A stretch of 64,000 nt of DNA from JAMXLO01 sp037201625 (GTDB lineage Bacteria; Pseudomonadota; Alphaproteobacteria; Acetobacterales; Acetobacteraceae), in contig JBBCGR010000003.1 of assembly GCA_037201625.1 (NCBI GenBank), positions 3,472,001 through 3,536,000 of the forward strand. Direction: 5' to 3'. The notes beneath the pieces were generated by a model, which saw nothing but the letters and a program-made list of their open reading frames with translations, made no database searches and was not told the DNA's origin. Positions 19,552 to 27,585 of the stretch are shown here, piece by piece; positions within the stretch are counted from its first letter, which is position 1; the number at the start of each line of letters is the position of its first letter. Position numbers and translations under genes: made by a program.

Positions 19552-20150
19552 GACAGCTTCTCCTCCAGCAGTTTTTCCAACATTCCGGCAACGAGCGTTT
19601 CGACCTCCGCGACGCTGTGCCGAAAGTCGCGCCGCAGCAGTTTCCAGACATAGACATCCGTGACGGCGACAAGCTGGGTCGAGCGCCGCGTGCGCTCGGA
19701 GCGTGACAGGCGTGCCAGCGCCGGCGCGAAGGCGGTCTCGACCCATAGACGATGGTATCTACGCCCGACAGTCAGCAGCGTGGTCAGCGCCGGGTTGCGC
19801 TGCTCCTGCGCCAGGATGCGGATGACGATGTCGCCGGAAATCTCGTAGTCGCGCACCAGCACGTGGGCGACGGCACGTGGCGCGGCGCCGGGCGGGATGG
19901 CGCGGCGGGCCTCGATCTCATGCTTCATCGTCTCGGCGACCGCGGCGAGCAGCCCGTCCTTGCCGCCGAACATGCGGATCACCGTCTGCCGCGTGGTGCC
20001 GGCCGCGGCGGCGACGTCGTCCAGCGTGATCTCGTCCATCCAGCGCTGCGTCAGCGCGTCGCGATATGCCGCGATGATGCGCCGCTGCGTGTCCTGCGTG
20101 GCGGCGGCGCGGGCGACCTGGCGATAGGGGCGGACGGCGGTGGCGGTCAT
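19548..20150 (-). CDS. TetR-family transcriptional regulator
   Basis: A 200-aa TetR/AcrR-type repressor. The helix-turn-helix is clear at residues about 22-65 (RRIIAAYRDALTQR ... ITLDDVAAAAGTTRQTVIRMFGGKDGLL). The C-terminal ligand domain is unassigned. Its start faces the divergent alpha/beta hydrolase gene across about 110 bases that contain palindromes suited to a TetR dimer (20157-20176). It is translationally coupled to the GT1 glycosyltransferase. Probable targets are its own operon and the hydrolase/LLM operon. Confidence 0.9.
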   Translation of the reverse strand: MTATAVRPYRQVARAAATQDTQRRIIAAYRDALTQRWMDEITLDDVAAAAGTTRQTVIRMFGGKDGLLAAVAETMKHEIEARRAIPPGAAPRAVAHVLVRDYEISGDIVIRILAQEQRNPALTTLLTVGRRYHRLWVETAFAPALARLSRSERTRRSTQLVAVTDVYVWKLLRRDFRHSVAEVETLVAGMLEKLLEEKLS

Positions 20151-20156
20151 TCCGTG

Positions 20157-20176
20157 TTACTCAAAGTAATTCGAAT
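20157..20176. promoter_or_regulatory. Candidate TetR operator: two abutting palindromes
   Basis: TTACTCAAAGTAA (20157-20169; arms TTACT/AGTAA) joins ATTCGAAT (20169-20176), a perfect 8-bp palindrome. GTGTTAC is also directly repeated at 20154-20160 and 20183-20189. The site lies 7 bases upstream of the tetR start, in the divergent gap, where autorepression would be expected. Confidence 0.5.
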
Positions 20177-20260
20177 GACGGAGTGTTACATGAAATATGC
20201 GCGGGTGTGCAAGCGGAAAATTCGCGGGCAGACTGGCGGCGGGAAGCAACGGGCCAGGGC

Positions 20261-21034
20261 ATGACACGAACGATCGCCATTGCCGGGATATCGCTGGAGG
20301 TGGAGGAGCGTGGCGAAGGACCGCCGCTGCTGTTCCTGCATCCGGGTGAAGGGCTGCGGCCTGGGCTTCCCTGGCTCGACCTGCTGGCGCGGCGCTTTCG
20401 CGTCATAGCGCCGCACCATCCGGGCTGGGGCAACTCCGCGCTGCCCGACTGGGTCAGTACCGTCGATGACCTGGCCTATCTGTATCTCGACCTGACCGCG
20501 TCGCTCGGGCTCGAAAAGGCGACGCTGGTGGGCGCCTGTTTCGGTGGCTGGATCGCCGCCGAGATGGCGGTGCGCGACACGCGGAGCTTTGCGCACCTGG
20601 TGCTGGCCGATCCGCTGGGCATCAAGGTGGGCGGCATCACCGACCGCGACATCGCCGACATGCACGCCATGACGCAGGACGGCTTCATGCGGCTGGCCTG
20701 GGCCGATCCGGCGAAGGGCGCGCGCGACTTCACGCAGTTGCCGGAGACGGAGCTTGCCGGGATCGCACGCGGCCGCGAGGCGTTCGCCCGATTCGGCTGG
20801 AAGCCGTATATGCACAACCCGCATCTGAAGCGCTGGCTGCATCGGATCGACATCCCGGCGCTGCTGCTGTGGGGCGCGCAGGACGGCATCGTATCGACAT
20901 CCTATGGCGAGGCGTGGCGCGCCGAGATCCCGGGTGCGCGCATGGCCGTCATCGCCGCTGCCGGGCACTTCCCGCACTGGGAGCAGCCGCAGGACTTCGC
21001 TGACCAGATCTCACGATTCACCGACAGCAACTGA
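20261..21034 (+). CDS. Alpha/beta hydrolase with Cys nucleophile
   Basis: A 257-aa alpha/beta-hydrolase-fold enzyme. Oxyanion region LLFLHPGEG, nucleophile elbow VGACFGGW with Cys (codon TGT) where Ser is usual, catalytic Asp in WGAQDGIVS and His in AAGHFPHWEQP. A Cys nucleophile is known in dienelactone hydrolases; most hydrolases of this MhpC-like shape have Ser. The start at 20261 leaves only 13 bases between its stop and the following LLM monooxygenase start, so they form an operon, divergent from tetR. Hydrolysis of a monooxygenase product (ester, lactone or ring-fission product) is a plausible inference. Confidence 0.88.
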   Translation: MTRTIAIAGISLEVEERGEGPPLLFLHPGEGLRPGLPWLDLLARRFRVIAPHHPGWGNSALPDWVSTVDDLAYLYLDLTASLGLEKATLVGACFGGWIAAEMAVRDTRSFAHLVLADPLGIKVGGITDRDIADMHAMTQDGFMRLAWADPAKGARDFTQLPETELAGIARGREAFARFGWKPYMHNPHLKRWLHRIDIPALLLWGAQDGIVSTSYGEAWRAEIPGARMAVIAAAGHFPHWEQPQDFADQISRFTDSN

Positions 21035-21047
21035 GGAGAACGCGGCC

Positions 21048-22241
21048 ATGCGCTGCTTCTATTTCTCCGAGATGGCGTATCATCCGGCCTGGGACGAGGG
21101 CCTGAAGCAGGGCACGCTGCGCGTGGTGCTGCCGTCGAGCAACTTCGATCCGCCGACCGCGCATGGGCTGCTGAACCGCTATCTCGACGAGTTCGCGCTG
21201 TGCGACGAGGTGGGGCTCGACATCATGGTGAACGAGCACCACAGCACGGCGACCTGCATGACCGTGTCGGTGCCTATGGCGCTGGCGATCATTGCACGTG
21301 AAACCAAACGCGCGCGGCTGCTGTCGCTCGGTTCGCCGATCGCCAACCGCCCCGATCCGGTGCGTGTGGCCGAAGAGATGGCGTGGCTGGACGTGCTGTC
21401 GGGCGGGCGGCTGGAGATGGGGCTGGTGAAGGGTGCGCCGTATGAGATCCAGCCGGCGAACTCCAACCCCGCGACATTGATGCGCCGCTACTGGGAGGCG
21501 CACGACCTGATCCTGAAGGCGATGTCCACGCATGACGGCCCGTTCAACTGGGAGGGCGAGTTCTTCCACTACCGCAGCGTCAACATCTGGCCGAAGCCGG
21601 TGCAGACGCCGACGCCGCCGGTGTGGATGACGGGCATGAGCGTCGACACCGGGCGCCTGGCGGCGGAGCGCGGCCACATCGTGGGGACGCTGCTGTCCGG
21701 CGGTACTGCCAAGCCGATGTACGACGCCTATCGGGCCCGGGCGCGCGAGTTGGGCTGGGAGGCGGGGCCGGACCGCATGGCCTATGCCGCGGTGGTGGGC
21801 GTGGGTGCGACGCGGGAGGAGGGGCTGCGGCGGGCCGACCAGATCGCCGACTATGTGCGCACCTCGCCGGTGGTGGCCGAGCCGTTCACCAACCCTGCGG
21901 GCTACAACTCGATCGGCGCGAACGTTGCGATCATGAAGGCGGGGCCGCGCGGGCATCGCATCGTGAAGGACCGTGCCGGCAATCCGATCGACCACCGGCG
22001 CGCGACGGTGCAGCAGTTCATGGACACCGACACGGTGTTCGCCGGCACGCCGGACGAGGTGTTTGCGCAGATCAGGGATTTTTCGGCGCGGATGGGTGGC
22101 GTGGGCAATTTGCTGTTCTTCGGCCAGGGCGGGCATCTGGACCACGCCGACACCGCCGACAACATCCGCCTGTTCGGCCGCGAGGTGGCGCCTCGGCTGC
22201 ACGAGTTGGCGGCGGGTCCCGGAGCGGCGGCGGCGGAGTAG
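21048..22241 (+). CDS. LLM-class flavin-dependent oxidoreductase
   Basis: A 397-aa bacterial luciferase-like monooxygenase (TIM barrel, uses reduced FMN or F420). Family features: FDPPTAHGLLNRYLDEFALCDEVGLD, VNEHHSTATCM (His-His region), LGSPIANRPDPVRVAEEMAWLDVLSGGRLEMGLVKG split over the core strands, and VWMTGMS. The ATG at 21048 is preceded by GAGGAG. No flavin reductase gene is adjacent. It is the second gene of an operon with the Cys-nucleophile hydrolase; the substrate is unknown. Confidence 0.9.
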   Translation: MRCFYFSEMAYHPAWDEGLKQGTLRVVLPSSNFDPPTAHGLLNRYLDEFALCDEVGLDIMVNEHHSTATCMTVSVPMALAIIARETKRARLLSLGSPIANRPDPVRVAEEMAWLDVLSGGRLEMGLVKGAPYEIQPANSNPATLMRRYWEAHDLILKAMSTHDGPFNWEGEFFHYRSVNIWPKPVQTPTPPVWMTGMSVDTGRLAAERGHIVGTLLSGGTAKPMYDAYRARARELGWEAGPDRMAYAAVVGVGATREEGLRRADQIADYVRTSPVVAEPFTNPAGYNSIGANVAIMKAGPRGHRIVKDRAGNPIDHRRATVQQFMDTDTVFAGTPDEVFAQIRDFSARMGGVGNLLFFGQGGHLDHADTADNIRLFGREVAPRLHELAAGPGAAAAE

Positions 22242-22253
22242 CCGCACCGGCCG

Positions 22254-22511
22254 CTAACGGGAGACCGCCCGGATCACGCCCTGGGCCACAAGCTGCAGCG
22301 CGACCGCGACACCGATGCCGAGCCCTATGCCGAGTGTCCGCCGCACCAGCCGCTCGCGGCGCGACATGAGTTGCCAGCGGCTGGGCCCCCCTTCGCCGGA
22401 GCGCTCGCGCTCGCGGCGATGACGGGCGCGGATGTTCCGCGTGATGGCGTGCACCCCCAGCGCCACGAAGGCGATGGTCGCCGGCAGTGCGATGGCGTCA
22501 CGCGCGTCCAT
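22254..22511 (-). CDS. Small membrane protein, two TM helices (hypothetical)
   Basis: An 85-aa protein with two hydrophobic helices (ALPATIAFVALGVHAI and GIGLGIGVAVALQLVAQG) separated by a very basic loop (RARHRRERERS ... SRRERLVRR). Such positively charged loops suggest a cytoplasmic hairpin. It lies 55 bases after asd in the same direction and could share its transcript. I do not recognise the family. Confidence 0.6.
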   Translation of the reverse strand: MDARDAIALPATIAFVALGVHAITRNIRARHRRERERSGEGGPSRWQLMSRRERLVRRTLGIGLGIGVAVALQLVAQGVIRAVSR

Positions 22512-22566
22512 GCCAGGCGTGCAGCGCCACCGGCCGGCACCGCCCGGCGCGGCCCTCAGCCACCGG

Positions 22567-23595
22567 TCACGCGGCCTTCGCCAGCATCCTCTGCGCGATC
22601 AGCGTCTCGGCGATCTGCACCGCGTTGAGCGCGGCGCCCTTGCGCAGGTTGTCGGACACGCACCAGAACGACAGGCCGTGTGGCACCGTCGGGTCCTTGC
22701 GGATGCGGCTGACATAGACCGCATCCTCGCCGGCGCATTCAAGCTGCGTCACGTAGCCGCCGTCCTCGCGCACATCGACGACCTCGACGCCCGGCGCCTC
22801 GCGCAGGCAGGCGCGGGCCTCGCCGGCGGTCACCGGGTTCTCGAACTCGACCGTGACCGATTCACCATGGCCGATGAACACCGGCACGCGCACGCAGGTG
22901 GCGAAGACCGCGATGTTCGGATCGAGGATCTTCTGCGTCTCGACCACCATCTTCCATTCCTCCTTGGTCGAGCCGTCCTCGAGGAACTTGTCGATGTGCG
23001 GGATGCAGTTGAAGGCGATCTCCTTGGTGAACTGCTGGGGCGCCGCGGACTCGTACACGAAGGACGACTTGGTGTGGTTGAACAACTCGTCCATCGCTTC
23101 CTTGCCGGCGCCGGAGACCGACTGGTAGGTCGAGACCACCACCCGCTTGATGCGGAATTCGTCGTGCAGCGGCTTCAGCGCCACCACCATCTGGATGGTG
23201 GAACAATTCGGGTTTGCGATGATGTTGCGGCGGTTGAACTGCAGCAGCGCCTGGGGGTTCACCTCGGGCACCACCAGCGGGATGTCCGGGTCCATGCGGA
23301 ACTGGCTGGTGTTGTCGATCACCACGCAGCCGGCCGCCGCGGCGCGCGGGGCGTGCACGGCGGAGACCGAGGCGCCGGGCGAGAACAGGCCGATGTCCCA
23401 GCCGGTGAAGTCGAAGGTCTCCAGGTTCTTCACCTTGAGCACCTGCTTCTCGCCGAACGACACCTCCTGCCCGGTCGACCGGCCCGAGGCCAGCGCCGCC
23501 ACCTCGTCCACCGGGAACCGGCGCTCGGCCAGCGTCTTCAGCATCTCGCGCCCAACCGCTCCGGTGGCTCCGACGACTGCGACCCTGTAGCCCAT
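22567..23595 (-). CDS. asd: Aspartate-semialdehyde dehydrogenase Asd
   Basis: NADPH-dependent reduction of aspartyl phosphate to aspartate semialdehyde, the branch point to lysine/DAP, threonine and methionine. N-terminal NADP motif VGATGAVGREML, active-site Cys in NPNCSTIQMVVAL, and FNCIPHIDKF in the catalytic domain. Length 342 aa is typical. The start at 23595 has AGGAG eight bases upstream. It supplies the same pathway as lysA in this window, though the two are not in one operon. Confidence 0.96.
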   Translation of the reverse strand: MGYRVAVVGATGAVGREMLKTLAERRFPVDEVAALASGRSTGQEVSFGEKQVLKVKNLETFDFTGWDIGLFSPGASVSAVHAPRAAAAGCVVIDNTSQFRMDPDIPLVVPEVNPQALLQFNRRNIIANPNCSTIQMVVALKPLHDEFRIKRVVVSTYQSVSGAGKEAMDELFNHTKSSFVYESAAPQQFTKEIAFNCIPHIDKFLEDGSTKEEWKMVVETQKILDPNIAVFATCVRVPVFIGHGESVTVEFENPVTAGEARACLREAPGVEVVDVREDGGYVTQLECAGEDAVYVSRIRKDPTVPHGLSFWCVSDNLRKGAALNAVQIAETLIAQRMLAKAA

Positions 23596-23711
23596 GGGAA
23601 TGCTCCTGTTTCAGGCGGGGTATTAGGCGACGCGGCGCCCCGGAGGCAAGGCTGGTCCGCCCGCCCCGAACCATGCAGACTGGCCGCTCCGGCGGCAGAA
23701 GGGGCAGCGCC

Positions 23712-25067
23712 ATGGGTCCGCGCAAGATGCGCATCGGCATGTCGATCCGCGGCATCGGCTACCATCCCGCCGCCTGGCGCCACCCGGACGTGCCGTCCGA
23801 CGGCACGCTGCGCTTCGAGCACTACGCCCAGAACGCGCAGACCGCCGAACGCGGGCTGTGCGACCTGATCTTCTTCGCCGACGGCATCGGCATCCGCGAA
23901 CGCGACGCCCCGCGCGGCTCTCTGGCCCGTTCCGGCTACGAGATCGTCGAGATGGAGCCGATGACCCTGCTGCCGGCGCTGGCGGTGGTGACGAAGCGCA
24001 TCGGCCTGGTGACCACGGCCTCCACCACGTACAACGAGCCGTACCACATCGCGCGGAAGTTCGCGACGCTGGACCTGATCAGCCACGGCCGCGCCGGCTG
24101 GAACATGGTCACGTCCTGGTCCGAGGCGGAGGCGAGGAACTTCAACCGCGAGGAGCATGTGGACTATGGCACGCGCTACGAACGCGCGGCCGAGTTCATC
24201 GATGTGGTGAAGGGGCTGTGGGACAGTTGGGAGGACGGCGCGTTCCTGTACGAGAAGGAGTCGGGCCAGTTCCTCGATGAATCGAAGATGCACACGCTGA
24301 ACCACCGGGGCAAATACTTCTCGGTGCGCGGGCCGCTGAACGTCGGCGGCATGCCGCAGCGCCATCCGGTGGTGGTGCAGGCGGGCGCCTCGGACCAGGG
24401 GCGGGAGATCGCCGCGGCGACCGCCGATGTGGTGTACGCCGTGCCGAGCACGATCGAGCAGGCGCGGGAATATTACGCCGATGTGAAGGGGCGGCTGGCG
24501 AAATACGGCCGCGAGCCGGACGACCTGAAGGTGCTGCCCGCGCTGCGCCCGGTGGTGGGGCGGACCCAGTCGGAAGCGGAGGACAAGTTCGCCCAGTTGC
24601 AGGACCTGCTCGATCCGCTGGTGGGACTGGCGCGCCTGCACTCCACGCTGGGCGACCTGTCGGGCTACGACCTCGATGGCCCGGTGCCGCTGGATGCGCT
24701 GGGACCGCGGGAACTGCGCAGCACCAGCGAGCAGCTCCTGGCACAGTTGCGGCGCGACAAGCCGACGATCCGGCAGCTTTACCAGCAGGTCGCCGGGATG
24801 GGGCATTTCTGCGTGATCGGCACGCCGGCGGTCGTCGCGGACGCGATGCAGGAATGGTTCGAGGGCGGTGCCTGCGACGGCTTCAACATCACGCCGACGC
24901 ACCTGCCCGGCGGCTGCGAGGACTTCGTCGACATGGTGACGCCGGAGTTGCAGCGGCGGGGGCTGTTCCGCACTGAATATGAGGGCGCGACCTTGCGCGA
25001 GAACCTCGGGCTGAAGCCGGCGGTGAACCGCTACACCCAGGCGCGGACGCAGCGGGCCGCGGAGTGA
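23712..25067 (+). CDS. NtaA/SnaA/DszA-family flavin monooxygenase
   Basis: A 451-aa large-type LLM monooxygenase of the nitrilotriacetate monooxygenase component A / DszA group. Features: GIGYHPAAWRHP at the N-terminus, TTASTTYNEPYHIARKFATLD, SHGRAGWNMVTSW, NHRGKYFSVRGPL and VVVQAGASDQG, all hallmark segments. It needs FMNH2 from a separate reductase that is not seen nearby. Typical substrates are chelators, sulfones or other heteroatom compounds. The start chosen is the ATG at 23712; the 13-residue upstream extension has no support. It is divergent from asd. Confidence 0.92.
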   Translation: MGPRKMRIGMSIRGIGYHPAAWRHPDVPSDGTLRFEHYAQNAQTAERGLCDLIFFADGIGIRERDAPRGSLARSGYEIVEMEPMTLLPALAVVTKRIGLVTTASTTYNEPYHIARKFATLDLISHGRAGWNMVTSWSEAEARNFNREEHVDYGTRYERAAEFIDVVKGLWDSWEDGAFLYEKESGQFLDESKMHTLNHRGKYFSVRGPLNVGGMPQRHPVVVQAGASDQGREIAAATADVVYAVPSTIEQAREYYADVKGRLAKYGREPDDLKVLPALRPVVGRTQSEAEDKFAQLQDLLDPLVGLARLHSTLGDLSGYDLDGPVPLDALGPRELRSTSEQLLAQLRRDKPTIRQLYQQVAGMGHFCVIGTPAVVADAMQEWFEGGACDGFNITPTHLPGGCEDFVDMVTPELQRRGLFRTEYEGATLRENLGLKPAVNRYTQARTQRAAE

Positions 25068-25085
25068 CTTGAAGCCGCGGGGCGG

Positions 25086-25112
25086 GGTTGCTACATACGT
25101 TCTAACGCAACC
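25086..25112. promoter_or_regulatory. Candidate operator of the AbrB/Doc operon
   Basis: Inverted repeat GGTTGC (25086-25091) ... GCAACC (25107-25112) with a 15-base centre, ending 17 bases before the antitoxin start. TA operons are normally autorepressed at such a palindrome by the antitoxin; the role here is inferred. Confidence 0.5.
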
Positions 25113-25129
25113 GTGTTGGGACGTGTGCC

Positions 25130-25354
25130 ATGAACGCGCTGAAGCTTACCCAGATCGGCAATTCCGTTGGCGTGATCCTGCCCAAGGAGATGCTGGCGAA
25201 GCTCGGCGTGGGCAAGGGCGACACGGTCTACGCGATCGACATGCCGGACGGCTTCCGGCTGACCACGGCCGATCCCGAGTTCGAGCAGCAGATGGAAGTG
25301 GCGCGCCAGATCATGAAGCGGCGGCGCGCGGTGCTGCGCGAGCTGGCGAAATGA
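25130..25354 (+). CDS. AbrB/MazE-type antitoxin
   Basis: A 74-aa SpoVT/AbrB-like swapped-hairpin protein: ALKLTQIGNSVGVILPKEMLAKLGV, then KGDTVYAIDMPDGF, then a C-terminal helical tail (QQMEVARQIMKRRRAVLREL) likely to bind and block the toxin. It is translationally coupled to the downstream Doc toxin (ATGA overlap at 25351-25354). The pairing of an AbrB fold with Doc instead of the Phd fold is a known variant of doc modules. Confidence 0.9.
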   Translation: MNALKLTQIGNSVGVILPKEMLAKLGVGKGDTVYAIDMPDGFRLTTADPEFEQQMEVARQIMKRRRAVLRELAK

Positions 25355-25734
25355 CCGTATGGCTGTCACAGCAGCTGGTGCTGGCGATCCATGACGAGCA
25401 GCTCGCCGAGCATGGCGGCGCCATCGGCACCCGTGATGAGGGATTGTTGGAGAGTGCGCTCGCGCGCCCACTCAATCGCGCGGGATACGGCGATCCGGAT
25501 ATCGCCGAGTTGGCAGCGCTGTACGCGTTGGGGGTCATCCGCAACCATCCGTTCGTGGATGGCAACAAGCGCACCGGCTACGTGATGCTGGAAACCTTCC
25601 TGGAGCTGAACGGGGCACTGTTTCCCGTCAGCGACGCTGATGCGGTGATCGAAACGCTGAAGCTTGCTGCGGGCGATACCTCGGATGAAGCCTTCACCGA
25701 CTGGGTCCGCGCCCATACGCGCCTGCCGCCATAA
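25351..25734 (+). CDS. doc: Doc (Fic-fold) death-on-curing toxin
   Basis: A 127-aa Fic-fold protein with HPFVDGNKRTGYVML, the Fic/Doc catalytic motif (His and the GNKR anion hole intact). It also has the Doc-typical N-terminus WLSQQLVLAIHDEQLAEHGG and RDEGLLESALARP. P1 Doc phosphorylates EF-Tu and stops translation; the same activity is inferred here. The active-site residues look complete, so the toxin should be functional. It is coupled to the AbrB-type antitoxin and followed by a repeat-bearing intergenic region. Confidence 0.92.
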   Translation: MTVWLSQQLVLAIHDEQLAEHGGAIGTRDEGLLESALARPLNRAGYGDPDIAELAALYALGVIRNHPFVDGNKRTGYVMLETFLELNGALFPVSDADAVIETLKLAAGDTSDEAFTDWVRAHTRLPP

Positions 25735-26034
25735 CGCGTCGTCGTGATCCTGGGACGTGGTGCGGGGTGGCGGATGGCGTGGCGGACCTGTGCTCCCCTT
25801 TCGCCATTCCCGCGCAAGCGGTAACCCAGTGCGGGCGCCTGGGTTTGGAATGACATCTGCGCACCGTCGAACGCCTCGCGCAGCCGCGCCACGCGTGGCC
25901 ACCCGCTATCGTGGAGGAACGACACCTGTTCTTGCGCGAAACGACTACCGCAGGGTGGCGGCGCCCCGCCCACCGGCTTGACGCCGCACGCCCCCGGCGA
26001 CACACCTCGGGACAAGCCATCCAGGAGCCTGGCC
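25735..26034. other. Intergenic region with a palindromic repeat
   Basis: About 300 bases with no convincing gene. At 25805-25852 CATTCC and AACCCAG pair with CTGGGTTTGGAATG; the left arm carries 12 extra bases (CGCGCAAGCGGT), the pattern of a common REP element whose right arm has lost its middle. The rest is featureless GC-rich sequence, ending with AGGAG for the amidohydrolase. Confidence 0.55.
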
Positions 26035-26988
26035 ATGCCTGCGAAGCCGCGCGTCATCGCCATCGAGGAACACTACCAGGACCCCGACGTGTTCGCGGCC
26101 TATGCAGCCGAGGACAAGACCCAGCTTCCCGCCCTGGCCGAACGGCTCAACGACCTGACCGACCTGCGCATCCGGGAGATGGATGCGGCCGGCGTCGACA
26201 TGCAGGTGCTGTCGCATGGCAATCCCGGCCTGCAGAAGCTGGACGCCGCGACCGCGGTGCGGCTGGCGCGCATCGCCAACGACCGCCTGGCCGTGACGGT
26301 GCGCGCGCATCCCGACCGGTTCGCCGCGTTCGCCGCCATCCCCACCCCCGACCCCAAGGCGGCGGCCGATGAGCTGGAGCGCGCGGTGACCCAGCTCGGC
26401 TTCAAGGGCGCGCTGATCAACGGCACCACCAACGGCGTGTTCTTCGACGACAAGCGGTTCTGGCCCATCTGCGAGCGCGCCGCCGCGCTGGACGTGCCGC
26501 TCTATCTGCATCCGACCATGCCGCACCCGGCGGTGGTCGATGCCTACTACAAGGATTATGTGCAGGACTGGCCGATGATCCTGCGCGCCGCCTGGGGCTT
26601 CACGGTGGAGACGGCGACGCAGGGCGTGCGCATGGTGCTGTCCGGCGTGTTCGATGCCTATCCCAACCTGAAGATCATCCTGGGCCATCTGGGCGAGGGC
26701 CTGCCCTTCTTGCTGTGGCGTATCGATACCAGCTTCGCGCGCGGCGGCGGGCGGTCGTTCCGCGACGCGTTCTGCGAGCATTTCTATGTGACCACGAGCG
26801 GCTTCTTCTCGGACCCGGCGCTGCTGTGCTGCGTGCAGGAGCTTGGCGTGGACCGCATCATGTTCTCGGTCGACTATCCGTTCGTGCCCAACCCGCCGGG
26901 CACCGATTGGCTGCCCAACATCCCGCTCTGCGCCGAGGACCGCGCGAAGATCGCCGGCGGCAACGCGACGCGGCTGTTGAAGCTGTAG
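26035..26988 (+). CDS. Amidohydrolase/decarboxylase, ACMSD family
   Basis: A 317-aa metal-dependent TIM-barrel enzyme of the ACMSD / gamma-resorcylate decarboxylase group. The usual first metal motif is AIEEHYQDPD (ExH instead of HxH, as in gamma-resorcylate decarboxylases). Further ligands are in LYLHPTMPHP (His), ILGHLGEG (His) and MFSVDYPFV (Asp). It probably performs a non-oxidative decarboxylation of an aromatic or enol acid. The start at 26035 follows AGGAG; an upstream in-frame ATG at 25978 is not favoured. Confidence 0.9.
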   Translation: MPAKPRVIAIEEHYQDPDVFAAYAAEDKTQLPALAERLNDLTDLRIREMDAAGVDMQVLSHGNPGLQKLDAATAVRLARIANDRLAVTVRAHPDRFAAFAAIPTPDPKAAADELERAVTQLGFKGALINGTTNGVFFDDKRFWPICERAAALDVPLYLHPTMPHPAVVDAYYKDYVQDWPMILRAAWGFTVETATQGVRMVLSGVFDAYPNLKIILGHLGEGLPFLLWRIDTSFARGGGRSFRDAFCEHFYVTTSGFFSDPALLCCVQELGVDRIMFSVDYPFVPNPPGTDWLPNIPLCAEDRAKIAGGNATRLLKL

Positions 26989-27047
26989 CGCACGACAGCC
27001 GCATGGCGGGGCCGCTCCGCCGGCGCGCAAAAAAAATCGGCGGCCGG

Positions 27048-27074
27048 TGTCACACGGCGTCGCTCCCTCTCGTC
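27048..27074 (+). promoter_or_regulatory. Predicted ECF41 sigma-factor promoter
   Basis: TGTCACA (27048-27054), exactly 16 bases, then CGTC (27071-27074). This is the target consensus described for ECF41 sigma factors, and it lies 40 bases upstream of a carboxymuconolactone-decarboxylase-like gene that is followed by an ECF41 sigma factor. Confidence 0.82.
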
Positions 27075-27113
27075 CTGTCTCCGGGATGTGTCCCATGGAC
27101 GAGAGGAATGACC

Positions 27114-27578
27114 ATGACACCGAGATTGAACCTGTTCGCCGCACCGCTGTCGCGCCTGCTGCAGCCGCTGCTGGACCTGAGCGCCAGCGTCACCGCCAGC
27201 GGGCTGGAACCCAGCCTGATGGAACTGGTGAAGACCCGTGCCTCGCAGATCAACGGCTGCGGCTTCTGCCTGCACATGCACACGCGCGATGCGCGCAAGG
27301 CCGGGGAGACGGAGGAACGACTGTACCTGCTCGATGCCTGGCGCGAGTCGCCGCTGTACAGCGAGCGGGAGCGTGCCGCGCTGGCCTGGACCGAGGCGTT
27401 GACGCTGGTGGCGCAGACGCGGGCGCCCGACGATGATTACCAGGCGTTGCGGGCGCAGTTCACCGAGGAGGAGCAGGTGAAACTCACCATGCTGATCGTG
27501 CTGATCAACGGGTGGAATCGGCTGAATGTCGGCTTCCGCACGGTCCATCCGGCCCGTGCCGAGCGCCGGGCGGCCTGA
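27114..27578 (+). CDS. Carboxymuconolactone decarboxylase/AhpD-like protein, ECF41-associated
   Basis: A 154-aa all-helical AhpD-like protein with the redox motif NGCGFCLHMHT (CxxC plus His), so probably a peroxidase-like or thiol-reductase enzyme, not a true decarboxylase. Genes of this type are the standard partner of ECF41 sigma factors. The second ATG (27114) is chosen over 27108 because the GAGAGGA sequence then has correct spacing. An ECF41-type promoter precedes it, and the sigma gene starts 7 bases after its stop, so enzyme and sigma factor form one autoregulated operon. Confidence 0.9.
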   Translation: MTPRLNLFAAPLSRLLQPLLDLSASVTASGLEPSLMELVKTRASQINGCGFCLHMHTRDARKAGETEERLYLLDAWRESPLYSERERAALAWTEALTLVAQTRAPDDDYQALRAQFTEEEQVKLTMLIVLINGWNRLNVGFRTVHPARAERRAA

Positions 27579-27585
27579 CCGCGCG

